Shown here: piece by piece, positions 28,958 through 36,315 of the stretch
Position numbering within the stretch: position 1 is the stretch's first letter
How the letters are laid out: every line of letters begins with the position of its first letter
Origin: Occallatibacter savannae
Lineage (GTDB): Bacteria > Acidobacteriota > Terriglobia > Terriglobales > Acidobacteriaceae
NCBI RefSeq assembly: GCF_003131205.1
Contig: NZ_QFFY01000002.1
Location: 643,016-707,015 of the forward strand
DNA length: 64,000 nucleotides
Direction of reading: 5' to 3'
Notes under the pieces: model-generated
What the model was told of the DNA's origin: nothing
Database searches by the model: none
What the model saw: the letters and a program-made list of their open reading frames with translations, nothing else
Made by a program: the position numbers and the translations under genes

Positions 28958-29093
28958 CGGCGCACACCTTCGGGTTGAACCGCACGATAGCAGACGCACG
29001 CTGGTGCACGCACCACATTCGAACTCGACCCGCGATGAAGGCGGGCATCCCCGCTTGTCTGTCCTACGCGCTCGGAATAGATAGGGTTTGCTC

Positions 29094-29345
29094 CTACCTC
29101 TGTCGAAGAACACACCATGCGACGTAGGCAAGGAAGCTATTGGCAACTAAGGAAAGCATCCAGCGCATCGAGGAAGGCCAACTTTCTTGGGATTGAAAGA
29201 AGACAGGAAGCAGAATAGATGCGGCGGCGAGACATGCCAGTCTTAGAGGCTCGAAAAGAGGACAAATGCCGAGAACTGCGACTGCCACACCGAGAAAACC
29301 GAGCGGATTCGCCGGTTCAGAATCGCGATCTTGAAGGTCTTGCAT
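29094..29345 (-). CDS. Small membrane protein
   Basis: An 83-residue frame from ATG 29345 (MQDLQDRDSEPANPLGFLGV) with three hydrophobic stretches, including LACLAAASILLPVFF and LSLVANSFLAYVAWCVL. It lies just after the AAQ-EQRL family gene on the same strand (15 bases). No family is recognised. Confidence 0.4.
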   Translation of the reverse strand: MQDLQDRDSEPANPLGFLGVAVAVLGICPLFEPLRLACLAAASILLPVFFQSQESWPSSMRWMLSLVANSFLAYVAWCVLRQR

Positions 29346-29359
29346 TTCGTCCGATGCTT

Positions 29360-29656
29360 TCACAATGGTCGATGGAGTACCGATGTTCGAAAGATTGAGT
29401 CTGAGGTCGAGAGCTCCTTCCACTGAAAGGCATTGGGAGCGCAGCGGTAAAGCCCGGCCCATACAAGTCGCTGTTCAAATGCGAATTGGGCAGCGACTTG
29501 CGCTTCTGTCTGGGTTGACTCATGTCCTTCTTGCAGTAGCGATCCGTCGGACATGCAAATAGACCATACCCAGAGATTCGATTTCTCGAACCGCACACGA
29601 AGCTCGAATGCTCGGCTTAGAACCGACAGCACACAAACACTGGTTGCATTGGACAT
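29360..29656 (-). CDS. Second member of the AAQ-AYEQRL orphan family
   Basis: A 98-residue protein matching the gene at 5909-6154: WVWSICMSDGSLLQEGHEST, then AQVAAQFAFEQRLVWAGL, then NAFQW. The match in order and spacing confirms that both are coding. This copy has an extra C-terminal tail of about 17 residues. It may be co-transcribed with the membrane protein at 29094. No function is known. Confidence 0.6.
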   Translation of the reverse strand: MSNATSVCVLSVLSRAFELRVRFEKSNLWVWSICMSDGSLLQEGHESTQTEAQVAAQFAFEQRLVWAGLYRCAPNAFQWKELSTSDSIFRTSVLHRPL

Positions 29657-29832
29657 TGCGGACTGATTTTACAAAGGTAGCGTCTATTTTCGGATAGTCG
29701 AGTCTGATTAAATCAACAATAAAGAAGGTGAAATACCACACGATCAAATCGATGTGCCTAAACAGGTGAATCAGCCAATACCTGCGGGTGTAATTTAACG
29801 CCTCCACGGAATTGACTACACGCGAATGAACG

Positions 29833-30306
29833 TCAACTGACAGAGCCATCCATGTCTGCATGGTCGGTCGTCCGAACTACGACGTGTCCGAGTTGCTGGA
29901 ACATGCGTAGATCGTCACGCACCGCGAAGTGCTCGACAATTTTTGAGTCCTGCAACCGGAACCGATGAACGTGCTTCACATGGAAGCTTCGCCCGTTGGG
30001 TTTGATCGGAGGCCCGTTCAAAGGCGGAACCATGACGAACTCGCCAAGATGCGTGCCGCTTAGGGTGACCTCGCACATGACATTGTTCTCAGAACATAGC
30101 AGATGGTCGATTTGGAAATGAAGGTCCGGGAAGGCAGTTCGCCATACGGACACGATCATCTGAATTATGCCCCGTGCATCGCTATAGGAAATGCCGAAAT
30201 TCACGAAATTGGGCGAAAAGAACTCGTCGATTTTGCTAACTTCACCGGCATTCCAGAGCACCTCGAAGTGTTGCCTAACGCAAAAGATGTTGGACTCTTC
30301 ACTCAT
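29833..30306 (-). CDS. SnoaL-like/ester cyclase family protein
   Basis: A 157-residue alpha+beta cone protein of the SnoaL/ester-cyclase group: FEVLWNAGEVSKIDEFFSPN opens it, then VSVWRTAFPDLHFQIDHLLC, and the final strands hold FHVKHVHRFRLQDSKIVEHF followed by AVRDDLRMFQQLG. The internal pocket usually binds small ligands. The enzyme activity, if any, is unknown. It stands alone. Confidence 0.75.
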   Translation of the reverse strand: MSEESNIFCVRQHFEVLWNAGEVSKIDEFFSPNFVNFGISYSDARGIIQMIVSVWRTAFPDLHFQIDHLLCSENNVMCEVTLSGTHLGEFVMVPPLNGPPIKPNGRSFHVKHVHRFRLQDSKIVEHFAVRDDLRMFQQLGHVVVRTTDHADMDGSVS

Positions 30307-30601
30307 GCGATCTCCGAGACAGGCAGTACTTCAGCTTAGTCATTTGGGTATCGTCGGCAATACGTAAGTGAGCAGAGTTTAGGTCTGCCTAAACACGAAT
30401 GGGGACGAGTCCTCTCCCCCGAGGGGCTCAGTCCCCGCATACTCGTGCTTCTTGCTTACAGGAGTGGGAGTACGATAACCGCAATCGGGAGACGAGTCAA
30501 CCTCAAAGTCAACTGTCAAGGCGGAAGCACGCGAGTTCCCGTTTTGTCGTTTCCTGTAGCAGCTAGAGCTAAGCCGCAACCTCGCTCCGGCTACCTCTCT
30601 A
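30307..30601. other. Gap with one weak copy of the palindrome half-site
   Basis: No gene is supported. GTCGGCAATACGTAAG at 30353-30368 resembles the left arm of the repeat seen at 31.5-34.9 kb but no right arm is clear, so it is at most a degenerate copy. Confidence 0.3.
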
Positions 30602-30892
30602 CTACCGCCAGTGTCCATCAACAAGGACCCAACCGCCGCGTCGGTGGACCCAATGATGCCTTACCCACCGTGCGTGGGGACGAGGGGGTCGATCCCAGTG
30701 TCCCGGAACCCAGACGTATCGTTCTCCGTCCCATCGGTGATAACCGTTCACCCAAACGTATCCACGCTCAGGAGGCGGGGTACGTCGTTCTACGATTGGG
30801 GCTGGTGGGCCGACGCGAACGTAAACCTGTGCATATCCAGCCACGGGCAACAATGTGATAGTTAGCAAAGCTGCCAGTGCAATCTTCTTCAC
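30602..30892 (-). CDS. Exported YXWGXW-like repeat protein
   Basis: A 96-residue protein with a signal peptide (MKKIALAALLTITLLPVAGY) and a short, Trp/Tyr/His-rich mature part with repeated units of the form W-x-PGHW, W-x3-HW and W-x2-VDGHWR, as in YXWGXW/WXXGXW repeat proteins. These are small periplasmic or outer-membrane proteins of unknown role and are common in Acidobacteriota and Proteobacteria. A good RBS (AGGAGT) precedes the ATG. Confidence 0.7.
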   Translation of the reverse strand: MKKIALAALLTITLLPVAGYAQVYVRVGPPAPIVERRTPPPERGYVWVNGYHRWDGERYVWVPGHWDRPPRPHARWVRHHWVHRRGGWVLVDGHWR

Positions 30893-31112
30893 CTGTCAAC
30901 TCCTTCCACATACGTGTCACCGGAGCATCGTTATCGCTCAAGCTTCTACTCTGAATTGTTTGAAGTCTCCTCGGCAGAAAAGGTTGATGGTGTGGCCGTC
31001 GCAGTGCGAGCCATGAGGGAAGCTTGTCAAGAAATTGACCTGATACATTGTTTCCGTATCACCCGTGATCCATCCAGAACTTGCATTAAGTGTAATGTTG
31101 GGACAGCGAGTA

Positions 31113-31484
31113 ATGAACGAGCAATCAGAGAGCAAGGTTACATTGCCGTGGGCAGTTGGAGCGATTGTCCTGACGTTCCCACTGCTTCTCATATTTATGT
31201 ATTTTAGAAAGCCTAGCAACGGGCGAGCCGCATGGTTTTGCGCTGCTGCGATTTTCTTGGCCAGCAGATTTCGATGGGAGTTAAGCAGGAAGCCGTGGTT
31301 TTGGCCCTCTATCGCTGCAATTTCGCTCATTCACCTTCCGCTGATCTTGTTCTTTCCATGGAACGCCGAGTGGGTTCCCTCATTCTTGGTTTTTCCATTC
31401 GTTCTCGTAGATTTCTTCCTCGTCCTCATCCTGATCCATCGCGTCGAGAAACACATGGCACATAAGAGAGCAATCCGGAAATAA
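31113..31484 (+). CDS. Multi-pass small membrane protein
   Basis: A 123-residue protein (MNEQSESKVTLPWAVGAIVL and onward) with four hydrophobic segments, the last being FPFVLVDFFLVLILIHR, and a basic C-terminus. The internal ATG at 31113 gives a more natural N-terminus than 31065. It lies just before the first palindromic repeat, so it may be the first gene of the cassette-like array. Function unknown. Confidence 0.5.
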   Translation: MNEQSESKVTLPWAVGAIVLTFPLLLIFMYFRKPSNGRAAWFCAAAIFLASRFRWELSRKPWFWPSIAAISLIHLPLILFFPWNAEWVPSFLVFPFVLVDFFLVLILIHRVEKHMAHKRAIRK

Positions 31485-31494
31485 TTAGGCGCGA

Positions 31495-31550
31495 GTGTCG
31501 GCAAGTCGTACCCTAACCAAGAAATTGCCGGTTTCCGAGTTGGCGGTGAT
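31495..31550. repeat. Palindromic boundary repeat, copy A
   Basis: Left arm GTGTCGGCAAGTCG (31495-31508), right arm GGTTTCCGAGTTGGCGGTGA (31530-31549). It lies between the membrane protein at 31113 and the gene at 31590. The consensus of all copies is GTCGGCAACTCGGAAC for the left arm and GTTCCGAGTTGCCGGTGA for the right. Confidence 0.6.
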
Positions 31551-31589
31551 TCGCCGGTCTTACAAAGTCAATGGACTAAACTCGGAGTT

Positions 31590-32033
31590 GTGAACGCTTG
31601 GGACGGCATATTTTTCATAGGCATCGCAGCCATGTTTGGCTTGGCATTGTGGAGACGCCGTGTGAGAGCAAGTGGCATTCGCCGACTTGCACAGATGACC
31701 GGCTTTCACTACTTAGCGGACACAATCCCTCAGTCGATCCTGAAGGATTTGCCAGCCGGAATTACATCTGTTTGGAATGTCCTCGAAGGCGAACGAAGCG
31801 GCAGGCGCGTAATTGCGTTCGATTGTCGATTCGGGAGTGGCAAAGGGAGCTTGCGTCGAACTGTGATCGCTATTCAAGCCGACAGGTCGAGCATCACCGC
31901 ATCAGCCTTCGATCCAGACATACAGGTCGAACAGATAGGAGAATGGACATTCCTATATCGACCGAAGGAACTCGCCGTTGTAGCGCAACTAACGCCATTG
32001 AGCGAATTGAGCGCCTATCTCGAAGCCGTGTGA
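31590..32033 (+). CDS. Orphan protein with N-terminal membrane segment
   Basis: A 147-residue protein: MNAWDGIFFIGIAAMFGLAL is a membrane anchor, followed by a basic stretch (WRRRVRASGIRRLAQ) and a beta-rich domain of about 100 residues. The topology places the domain on the cytoplasmic side. It lies alone between repeat copies A and B, as expected for one cassette. No family is recognised. Confidence 0.5.
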   Translation: MNAWDGIFFIGIAAMFGLALWRRRVRASGIRRLAQMTGFHYLADTIPQSILKDLPAGITSVWNVLEGERSGRRVIAFDCRFGSGKGSLRRTVIAIQADRSSITASAFDPDIQVEQIGEWTFLYRPKELAVVAQLTPLSELSAYLEAV

Positions 32034-32042
32034 TCGAAGACA

Positions 32043-32095
32043 GTGCCACTCGAAACTAAAATTGAAAATCCGTCAAAGCTCTGAGTTGCCGGTGA
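32043..32095. repeat. Palindromic boundary repeat, copy B
   Basis: Left arm GTGCCACTCGAAACT (32043-32057), right arm GCTCTGAGTTGCCGGTGA (32078-32095). It starts ten bases after the preceding stop and ends just before the next gene. The internal AAATCCGTCA word is shared with copy E. Confidence 0.55.
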
Positions 32096-32126
32096 CACGG
32101 CCCGAATGCTGTATAGTGAGCCTTCA

Positions 32127-32594
32127 ATGGCTCTTAGGCTCTCCATCACTATTCTCGGATTGTTTTTTTGCCAGCAAGCGATATTCACCGTTGCTCAGGA
32201 CACAAGAGCGCTTGATGTTCCAGAGAAGGCCATGGCCGCTCTCCTGTTGTCCCACGAAACCCCGCCTCTGTCGGCACCACCTCTCAAGCGGTGCTCGAAT
32301 GCCCTCGTTGTGGTCAGAGTTCTCGTTGACGCAGAGGGCAAAGTGAACAAGGCCGACTTCGAAAGCGGCTATTCAGAACTGAAAGATTCTGCCCTTGCTG
32401 CCGTGCGGCGTTGGACATATCGGCCTTACATGGTCAGCGGCAAACCCACTCCGGTGCGAACTCAAGCATCGATCCTTTACCTAGGCGACGGCCAAGCATT
32501 ACCGATGCACGTACCTGACGGAAAGGGCGGGAACACACTACCGCTACCGCCCGGTTGCGGCCCTGCGATTCAAATCAAGAAAGCACCAAACTAG
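32127..32594 (+). CDS. Exported TonB C-terminal-like domain protein
   Basis: A 155-residue protein with a signal peptide (MALRLSITILGLFFCQQAIF) and a TonB C-terminal-like domain: ALVVVRVLVDAEGKVNKADF, then LKDSALAAVRRWTYRPYMVS. It lacks the membrane anchor and Pro-rich linker of TonB, so it is not an energy transducer; such stand-alone domains are common in Acidobacteriota. An ATG at 32106 is an alternative start. It is the single gene between copies B and C. Confidence 0.6.
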   Translation: MALRLSITILGLFFCQQAIFTVAQDTRALDVPEKAMAALLLSHETPPLSAPPLKRCSNALVVVRVLVDAEGKVNKADFESGYSELKDSALAAVRRWTYRPYMVSGKPTPVRTQASILYLGDGQALPMHVPDGKGGNTLPLPPGCGPAIQIKKAPN

Positions 32595-32647
32595 AACTGA
32601 TCTCGGTCACTAAAGTCTGTTCGCGGTCGTGTTGTTCGTGGTCGTGT

Positions 32648-32683
32648 TGTCCGCAACTCGGACCCTTGCCGAAATTGGCTAAA
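32648..32683. repeat. Palindromic boundary repeat, copy C (short form)
   Basis: Left arm TGTCCGCAACTCGGACC (32648-32664) is followed almost at once by CCGAAATTGGCTAA, which matches the right arm of copy G (CCGAATTTGGCGGT). Its end overlaps the last codons of the next minus-strand gene. Confidence 0.45.
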
Positions 32684-32939
32684 TGTCGTTGATCTCGACT
32701 GGATACGTACCCCATTGCTCAAATTGCTCCTGAGTCAGGTGGGCGTATTCAGATGTTGCGACCCGCCTGACGTTCCAAGCGAAATTAAGGTGGTGGTAGG
32801 CATGAGCCAAGCCAATTTGAAGTTCAGTCTCGCTGAGTGTTCCGCCGGTCGCGCTTTGCTCCAACTTCTGGAGTTGCTCGATCGCCTCTGCGATGTTGCT
32901 GCGGATGATCTTGCGATTGAAGGGTTTTCTTCTGGTCAT
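32679..32939 (-). CDS. Small helical orphan protein
   Basis: An 86-residue frame: MTRRKPFNRKIIRSNIAEAI, then LAHAYHHLNFAWNVRRVATS, then a short acidic tail. The helical HAYHHLNFAWN block with several His and aromatic residues looks conserved-protein-like. It is the only gene between copies C and D and is inverted relative to its left neighbour. No function is known. Confidence 0.6.
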   Translation of the reverse strand: MTRRKPFNRKIIRSNIAEAIEQLQKLEQSATGGTLSETELQIGLAHAYHHLNFAWNVRRVATSEYAHLTQEQFEQWGTYPVEINDI

Positions 32940-33007
32940 GGATTCAATGCGGTGAAGAGCCTTGATGCGAGCTTATCGCATCGGAAACTGGCATTTGTGG
33001 GAGTATT

Positions 33008-33063
33008 GTCGGCGACTCGGAACCTAAAAAGCGAACGAACGTCAAAGGTCCGAGTAGCCGGTA
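33008..33063. repeat. Palindromic boundary repeat, copy D
   Basis: Left arm GTCGGCGACTCGGAAC (33008-33023), right arm GGTCCGAGTAGCCGGTA (33047-33063). The arms pair over about 14 bp with a short loop. It lies between the genes at 32679 and 33116. Confidence 0.6.
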
Positions 33064-33115
33064 ATACAGCCACGAGCGTCAGGATGTTGCCATTTGTGGG
33101 CCGCGAACCCAGTGA

Positions 33116-33490
33116 TTACTGGGTGTGTACAAAAGCGAGTGTTGCTCCAGTCCGTTTGTCGAGTTGGATTATCAACTCACCCCCGGTCTCGCCTCCGTGT
33201 AGATGAGGACTTCCGATCACGGTCCACACATTGCCTTTCAAGCCTGCTCTCAGCGGAAGCTCGGAGTTGACCTTATCTTTGCCCCAGATCGGAATCGCTA
33301 TCGCCAACGCCACAGCTTTTGCTGTCTCCTCGTTCGGGATGATACCTGCTGTAGGAAATGCTGTTTTGTGGTGCTCGGCGATCCGACGGTCGTACTCGAT
33401 CATGTCGCTGTCTGTCACGACAGTCTGGGCCATTGTGACGCAGACCAGAATCACGAATGAAATGAATCCAAGAAGCAATGTTCGGCGCAT
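33116..33490 (-). CDS. Exported NTF2-fold immunity/YbbC-like protein
   Basis: A 124-residue protein with a signal peptide (MRRTLLLGFISFVILVCVTM) and the pattern of the NTF2-fold immunity family: IPNEETAKAVALAIAIPIWG, then ELPLRAGLKGNVWTVIGSP and GGELIIQLDKRTGATLAF. Family members are found beside polymorphic toxins, but no toxin gene is adjacent here, so an orphan immunity role is possible. It is the single gene between copies D and E. Confidence 0.65.
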   Translation of the reverse strand: MRRTLLLGFISFVILVCVTMAQTVVTDSDMIEYDRRIAEHHKTAFPTAGIIPNEETAKAVALAIAIPIWGKDKVNSELPLRAGLKGNVWTVIGSPHLHGGETGGELIIQLDKRTGATLAFVHTQ

Positions 33491-33531
33491 TTCTAAATGC
33501 TACTGCTGACTGCCGCCTATCTCCGGGCGAG

Positions 33532-33584
33532 TGGTCGCCAATCAAAACCAATCCAAAATCCGTCAGGGTCCGAGTTGCCGGTCA
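33532..33584. repeat. Palindromic boundary repeat, copy E
   Basis: Left arm, degenerate, at 33532-33550 (GTCGCCAATC core) and right arm GGGTCCGAGTTGCCGGTC (33566-33583). The word AAATCCGTCA before the right arm is also in copy B. It overlaps the last codons of the next minus-strand gene. Confidence 0.5.
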
Positions 33585-33847
33585 CCCTCATCGTTGCTGC
33601 TGCCGATGTGTTTGGAAAGGAATTTCTGGAACTCCTCACTCCTAGAGATATCCGCTAATGCGGCACGGGTTTTGGCGTCGAGCGGCCAGATGGTACGCCA
33701 CTCAACGCCTTCCATTAAAAGGCCAGAACGCCTTACTCGAACAGAGGCCGTCTTCCTTTCACAATCAACTTCTTCGACCATGAACGTCCCGAGGTGATTG
33801 ACGAGAAGCACCTCTTCGCCCACGGTAGGGATGTATTCGCGATTCAT
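33563..33847 (-). CDS. Small orphan protein
   Basis: A 94-residue frame from ATG 33847 (MNREYIPTVGEEVLLVNHLG) with a beta-rich first half containing VEEVDCERKTASVRVRRSG, like a small SH3-type barrel, and a helical second half. The upstream open frame runs through repeat copy F and is unlikely to be coding. Its C-terminal residues derive from the repeat (DRQLGP), a sign that the repeat arrived after or at the gene end. Function unknown. Confidence 0.5.
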   Translation of the reverse strand: MNREYIPTVGEEVLLVNHLGTFMVEEVDCERKTASVRVRRSGLLMEGVEWRTIWPLDAKTRAALADISRSEEFQKFLSKHIGSSNDEGDRQLGP

Positions 33848-33901
33848 CGACACTAGGAACTCCGGGAGATCATCGTAACGATTCTGCACCAGAATTGGTA
33901 A

Positions 33902-33920
33902 CGTCCGAGTTGCCGGTGAT
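33902..33920. repeat. Palindromic boundary repeat, copy F (right arm only)
   Basis: CGTCCGAGTTGCCGGTGAT is a clear right arm. A left arm is not evident in the preceding 50 bases. It lies between two divergent genes. Confidence 0.5.
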
Positions 33921-33975
33921 TGGACCCAATACGTGCCAGCTAGGGCACGCTCGTGAACGTGGGAGATAATTGGGC

Positions 33976-34419
33976 GTGAACTTCGTGAGATGGTTCTTTT
34001 CTCCGCGCTCGCAAAATGACTGGAAATCATGGAACTCTCTTTTCCTTACCTTGCCCTTGGTTTTCGGCTTAGTTGTGGTTTTGCCCAGTGCCCATCGAGA
34101 ACATTTAATCGCAGCACGGCAAGAGTCGACGATAGGCTTCGTTACTGCTTACGAGCCGTCGAATCACAATCGGTGCAGCTATACATTTGCGGTCCGGGGG
34201 AAGCGGTATACCGGTGAAAGTTCCTCGCCGAGCTCGCCCATGGCTATCGGGCAGCAGGTCACGGTCTATTTCGATAGAGATGCGCCAGTGACAAACTCGC
34301 TCACCGATTACGAGGCTGCTAGCCGCAACAACGTAGGATTTTCTCGGTTCCTAATCGTAGGCATCATTGTGATCATCGCTTCGATCTTGTACTCCAAGCG
34401 CCGCTCAATCAGGCATTAG
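33976..34419 (+). CDS. DUF3592-like membrane protein
   Basis: A 147-residue protein with two membrane segments (FLTLPLVFGLVVVLP and LIVGIIVIIASILY) around an extracytoplasmic domain with GFVTAYEPSNHNRCSYTFAV, then YTGESSSPSSPMAIGQQVTV and YFDRDAPVTNSL. This layout fits the DUF3592 family, small beta-domain membrane proteins of unknown role. The GTG at 33976 has GGGAGA upstream. It is the single gene between copies F and G. Confidence 0.6.
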   Translation: MNFVRWFFSPRSQNDWKSWNSLFLTLPLVFGLVVVLPSAHREHLIAARQESTIGFVTAYEPSNHNRCSYTFAVRGKRYTGESSSPSSPMAIGQQVTVYFDRDAPVTNSLTDYEAASRNNVGFSRFLIVGIIVIIASILYSKRRSIRH

Positions 34420-34473
34420 GAGCCCGACACTGCTGCTCGAGTCGCGAAGTTGATTGATGTGTTGTGGTAGTGT

Positions 34474-34540
34474 GGTCGGCAACTCGGAACTATGCCGTTT
34501 CTTCGCCTATCGTCCGTTTGGTTCCGAATTTGGCGGTGAT
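34474..34540. repeat. Palindromic boundary repeat, copy G
   Basis: The clearest copy: left arm GGTCGGCAACTCGGAAC (34474-34490) and right arm GGTTCCGAATTTGGCGGTGA (34520-34539), separated by 29 bases. The arms can fold into a long imperfect hairpin. Confidence 0.65.
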
Positions 34541-34565
34541 TCGCCCCAAATCAGATCGAGAGCCT

Positions 34566-34817
34566 CTATCGAAGAAGGGCGTTCCGTACGAAACGAACGC
34601 TTACTCCGACAAAGAGACAAGCAAGAACGATTAATATCGCTCTCATCAGCCAACTGTCATCCAGCTTCCACGCGACGACCGACCCTACAAAAGCCATCAG
34701 CAGGAACATTAGACTATAGAGCACAAGCGCGGCTCTCTGGATAGGCTTTGCTCGACGGTCTCCCTTCCAGAGAAACTCGTCTACCGAACGACCTTGACGA
34801 AGCATATCCGGCCACAT
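34566..34817 (-). CDS. Small two-segment membrane protein
   Basis: An 83-residue frame (MWPDMLRQGRSVDEFLWKGD) with two membrane segments (ALVLYSLMFLLMAFVGSVVA and LMRAILIVLACLFVGVSVRF) and a basic C-terminus. It is the single gene between copies G and H and runs opposite to its left neighbour. Function unknown. Confidence 0.5.
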   Translation of the reverse strand: MWPDMLRQGRSVDEFLWKGDRRAKPIQRAALVLYSLMFLLMAFVGSVVAWKLDDSWLMRAILIVLACLFVGVSVRFVRNALLR

Positions 34818-34857
34818 AGCCCCTCTTCCTCAGCCTAGCATTTGCATTGATACCCTG

Positions 34858-34885
34858 TTGGCGGCAACTCTGAACTTGGCAACAT
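34858..34885. repeat. Palindromic boundary repeat, copy H (left arm)
   Basis: TTGGCGGCAACTCTGAAC is a left arm followed by CTTGGCAAC, as in the short copy C. No clear right arm follows, so the array may end here. A possible fragment (GGCGGTCTCGGAGG, inverted) lies at about 35024. Confidence 0.4.
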
Positions 34886-34943
34886 TTTGCTCTCAAGTCC
34901 CTCTCGACGGTAATCCGTTAGGCCAGAGCAAACGGGTAGGACG

Positions 34944-35137
34944 ATGGTGACTGAGCCCAGTGTGGTCGTGTCTGAAAAGCCGACCAGCGGTGTGGCTGTC
35001 ATCGGGCTCTGGAACGTCATTGGCGGTCTCGGAGGCGCTACGAATATGTCGGGAAAGTGGTCAAAAAGGTCATCGACGACTTCCTAACCTTTGAACCAGC
35101 CAGTGAGCCATTCTCGACCGGAGGAGCGCCTCCATAG
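34944..35137 (+). pseudogene. Decayed short gene
   Basis: From ATG 34944 (AGGA upstream), one frame reads MVTEPSVVVSEKPTSGVAVI and stops at 35087. A second frame continues RYEYVGKVVKKVIDDFLTFE and ends at 35137 with a natural C-terminus. A single frameshift near 35035 would join them. The family is not recognised. Confidence 0.3.
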
Positions 35138-35383
35138 GGCAGATTCAACAGTTCGGGCCGAGGGCAATTCTTGCCGTTTTCTTCCCCCAAACTGAACCTG
35201 CTTGAATCAGAGGTCGTCAATTCTCAACTTCGATGGCGGGCTACCCGGCATTCAGGGATTCCCTCTGGGAGAAGCATTTCGTCGTCCGTACCGGGCGGGT
35301 TACATCAGGTCCGAATAACCTCCCGGCTCGAACGGTTTGCACGAGGCGCGAGCAGCAGATGAGTATGGGCGCGAATCATCCGC

Positions 35384-36025
35384 CTACAGAACAGCATCGC
35401 CCGCACCCTCCTCGCGAAGTTCATGATTCACCGGTCGTACTGAGCCATCTGGCTGCATTTCGATGATGGCCGGTGCAGTGTCCACCGTATCTTCCTGCGG
35501 CTGAGGAATCGAAAGCCTCACGGTTTCGAGCCCATCGCCGTACTCGACGACAAATCCAAGGCAATCGGCGAGCACCCGCATGAAGGCCATCTTGGATTTC
35601 GGAGATTTGAGCAGATTGTCGAGGCGTTCACTCGTCCGATGTGCTGCCTGACAAAGATTTCCCTCCAAAGCCTCTCTCTGTCCACGATGTGGCAACTGAT
35701 CTTCTAGGCCAAAGAACGCCACGTGTTCGGCGACGAGGCGGTCGGCGGTTGCCCTTGGGACGCCCTCCTGTTTCAGCCACGCGCTCCAGCCTCCTCCCCG
35801 GCCAAGTTTGGAGAGTTTCTGCTTCTGGAGTAGCAGCAAATGACCGAGCACAGCATCATGCTTCTGCACCTCCGCTTCCAGACGGGCTATCTCATTGCGG
35901 AGAGACTTTCGAAGCGACCACTGATTGAGGATTTCTGTGGCAAGATACTCGCTCTGTTCTGGTGACCAGAAAGAACACATCGATTGAAGGAAGGAACGGT
36001 ACGAGTCTGTCATTGGATATGCCAT
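35384..36025 (-). CDS. Orphan protein downstream of the primase
   Basis: A 213-residue, mostly helical protein with Trp-rich N-terminus (SFWSPEQSEYLATEILNQWS), a coiled-coil middle (EIARLEAEVQKHDAVLGHLL), then GRGGGWSAWLKQEGVPRATA, which resembles the W-x2-WL-x-E-x2-P-x2-TA helix pair of some phage and plasmid proteins. The C-terminal tail is acidic. It may be a replication or regulatory accessory of the element. It follows the primase gene on the same strand. Confidence 0.5.
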   Translation of the reverse strand: MAYPMTDSYRSFLQSMCSFWSPEQSEYLATEILNQWSLRKSLRNEIARLEAEVQKHDAVLGHLLLLQKQKLSKLGRGGGWSAWLKQEGVPRATADRLVAEHVAFFGLEDQLPHRGQREALEGNLCQAAHRTSERLDNLLKSPKSKMAFMRVLADCLGFVVEYGDGLETVRLSIPQPQEDTVDTAPAIIEMQPDGSVRPVNHELREEGAGDAVL

Positions 36026-36315
36026 TGAGTAAACCTCTCGAATCTAATCTGCGTACGGGTGGGCACGAACGCCCTCTTTATATATTTTCGTAGTGCTTTT
36101 TTGTGTTCGACTGCCAATCTGGAGACAAATCAGCCCTTGGCCTATCTGGTGCCCGTCCGAATGTCAGAGGGTGTCCCCCCGGTTTTAGCACTGTAGCGGG
36201 AATGCCGTTTTGACGAGCAGAATCAGATTTCCCGTATGAACTACAGTGCCAAATCCCCCCAGACATACCCGGACATCCACCGACTAATGGACGCTCGCTA
36301 GGGTGGGCTGCACAT
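36026..36315. other. Gap with a long inverted repeat
   Basis: Non-coding stretch between the primase gene and the next minus-strand gene. It contains the inverted repeat at 36188-36249. No gene is supported. Confidence 0.4.
36188..36249. repeat. Two-part inverted repeat
   Basis: GCACTGTAG (36188-36196) pairs with CTACAGTGC (36241-36249), and the inner CGGGAA (36197-36202) pairs with TTCCCG (36229-36234), with six unpaired bases on one side. C- and G-rich flanks lie outside. It could be a transcription terminator, a replication structure or an att-like site. Confidence 0.5.

Noticed and set aside
30914-31207. Plus-strand frame of 97 codons
   Set aside because: It overlaps the better-supported membrane protein at 31113, lacks a ribosome binding site and has no natural protein pattern.
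31495-34885. Canonical integron attC sites
   Set aside because: The arms lack RYYYAAC and GTTRRRY, and no integron integrase is in the window. The cassette-like order is reported instead without this name.
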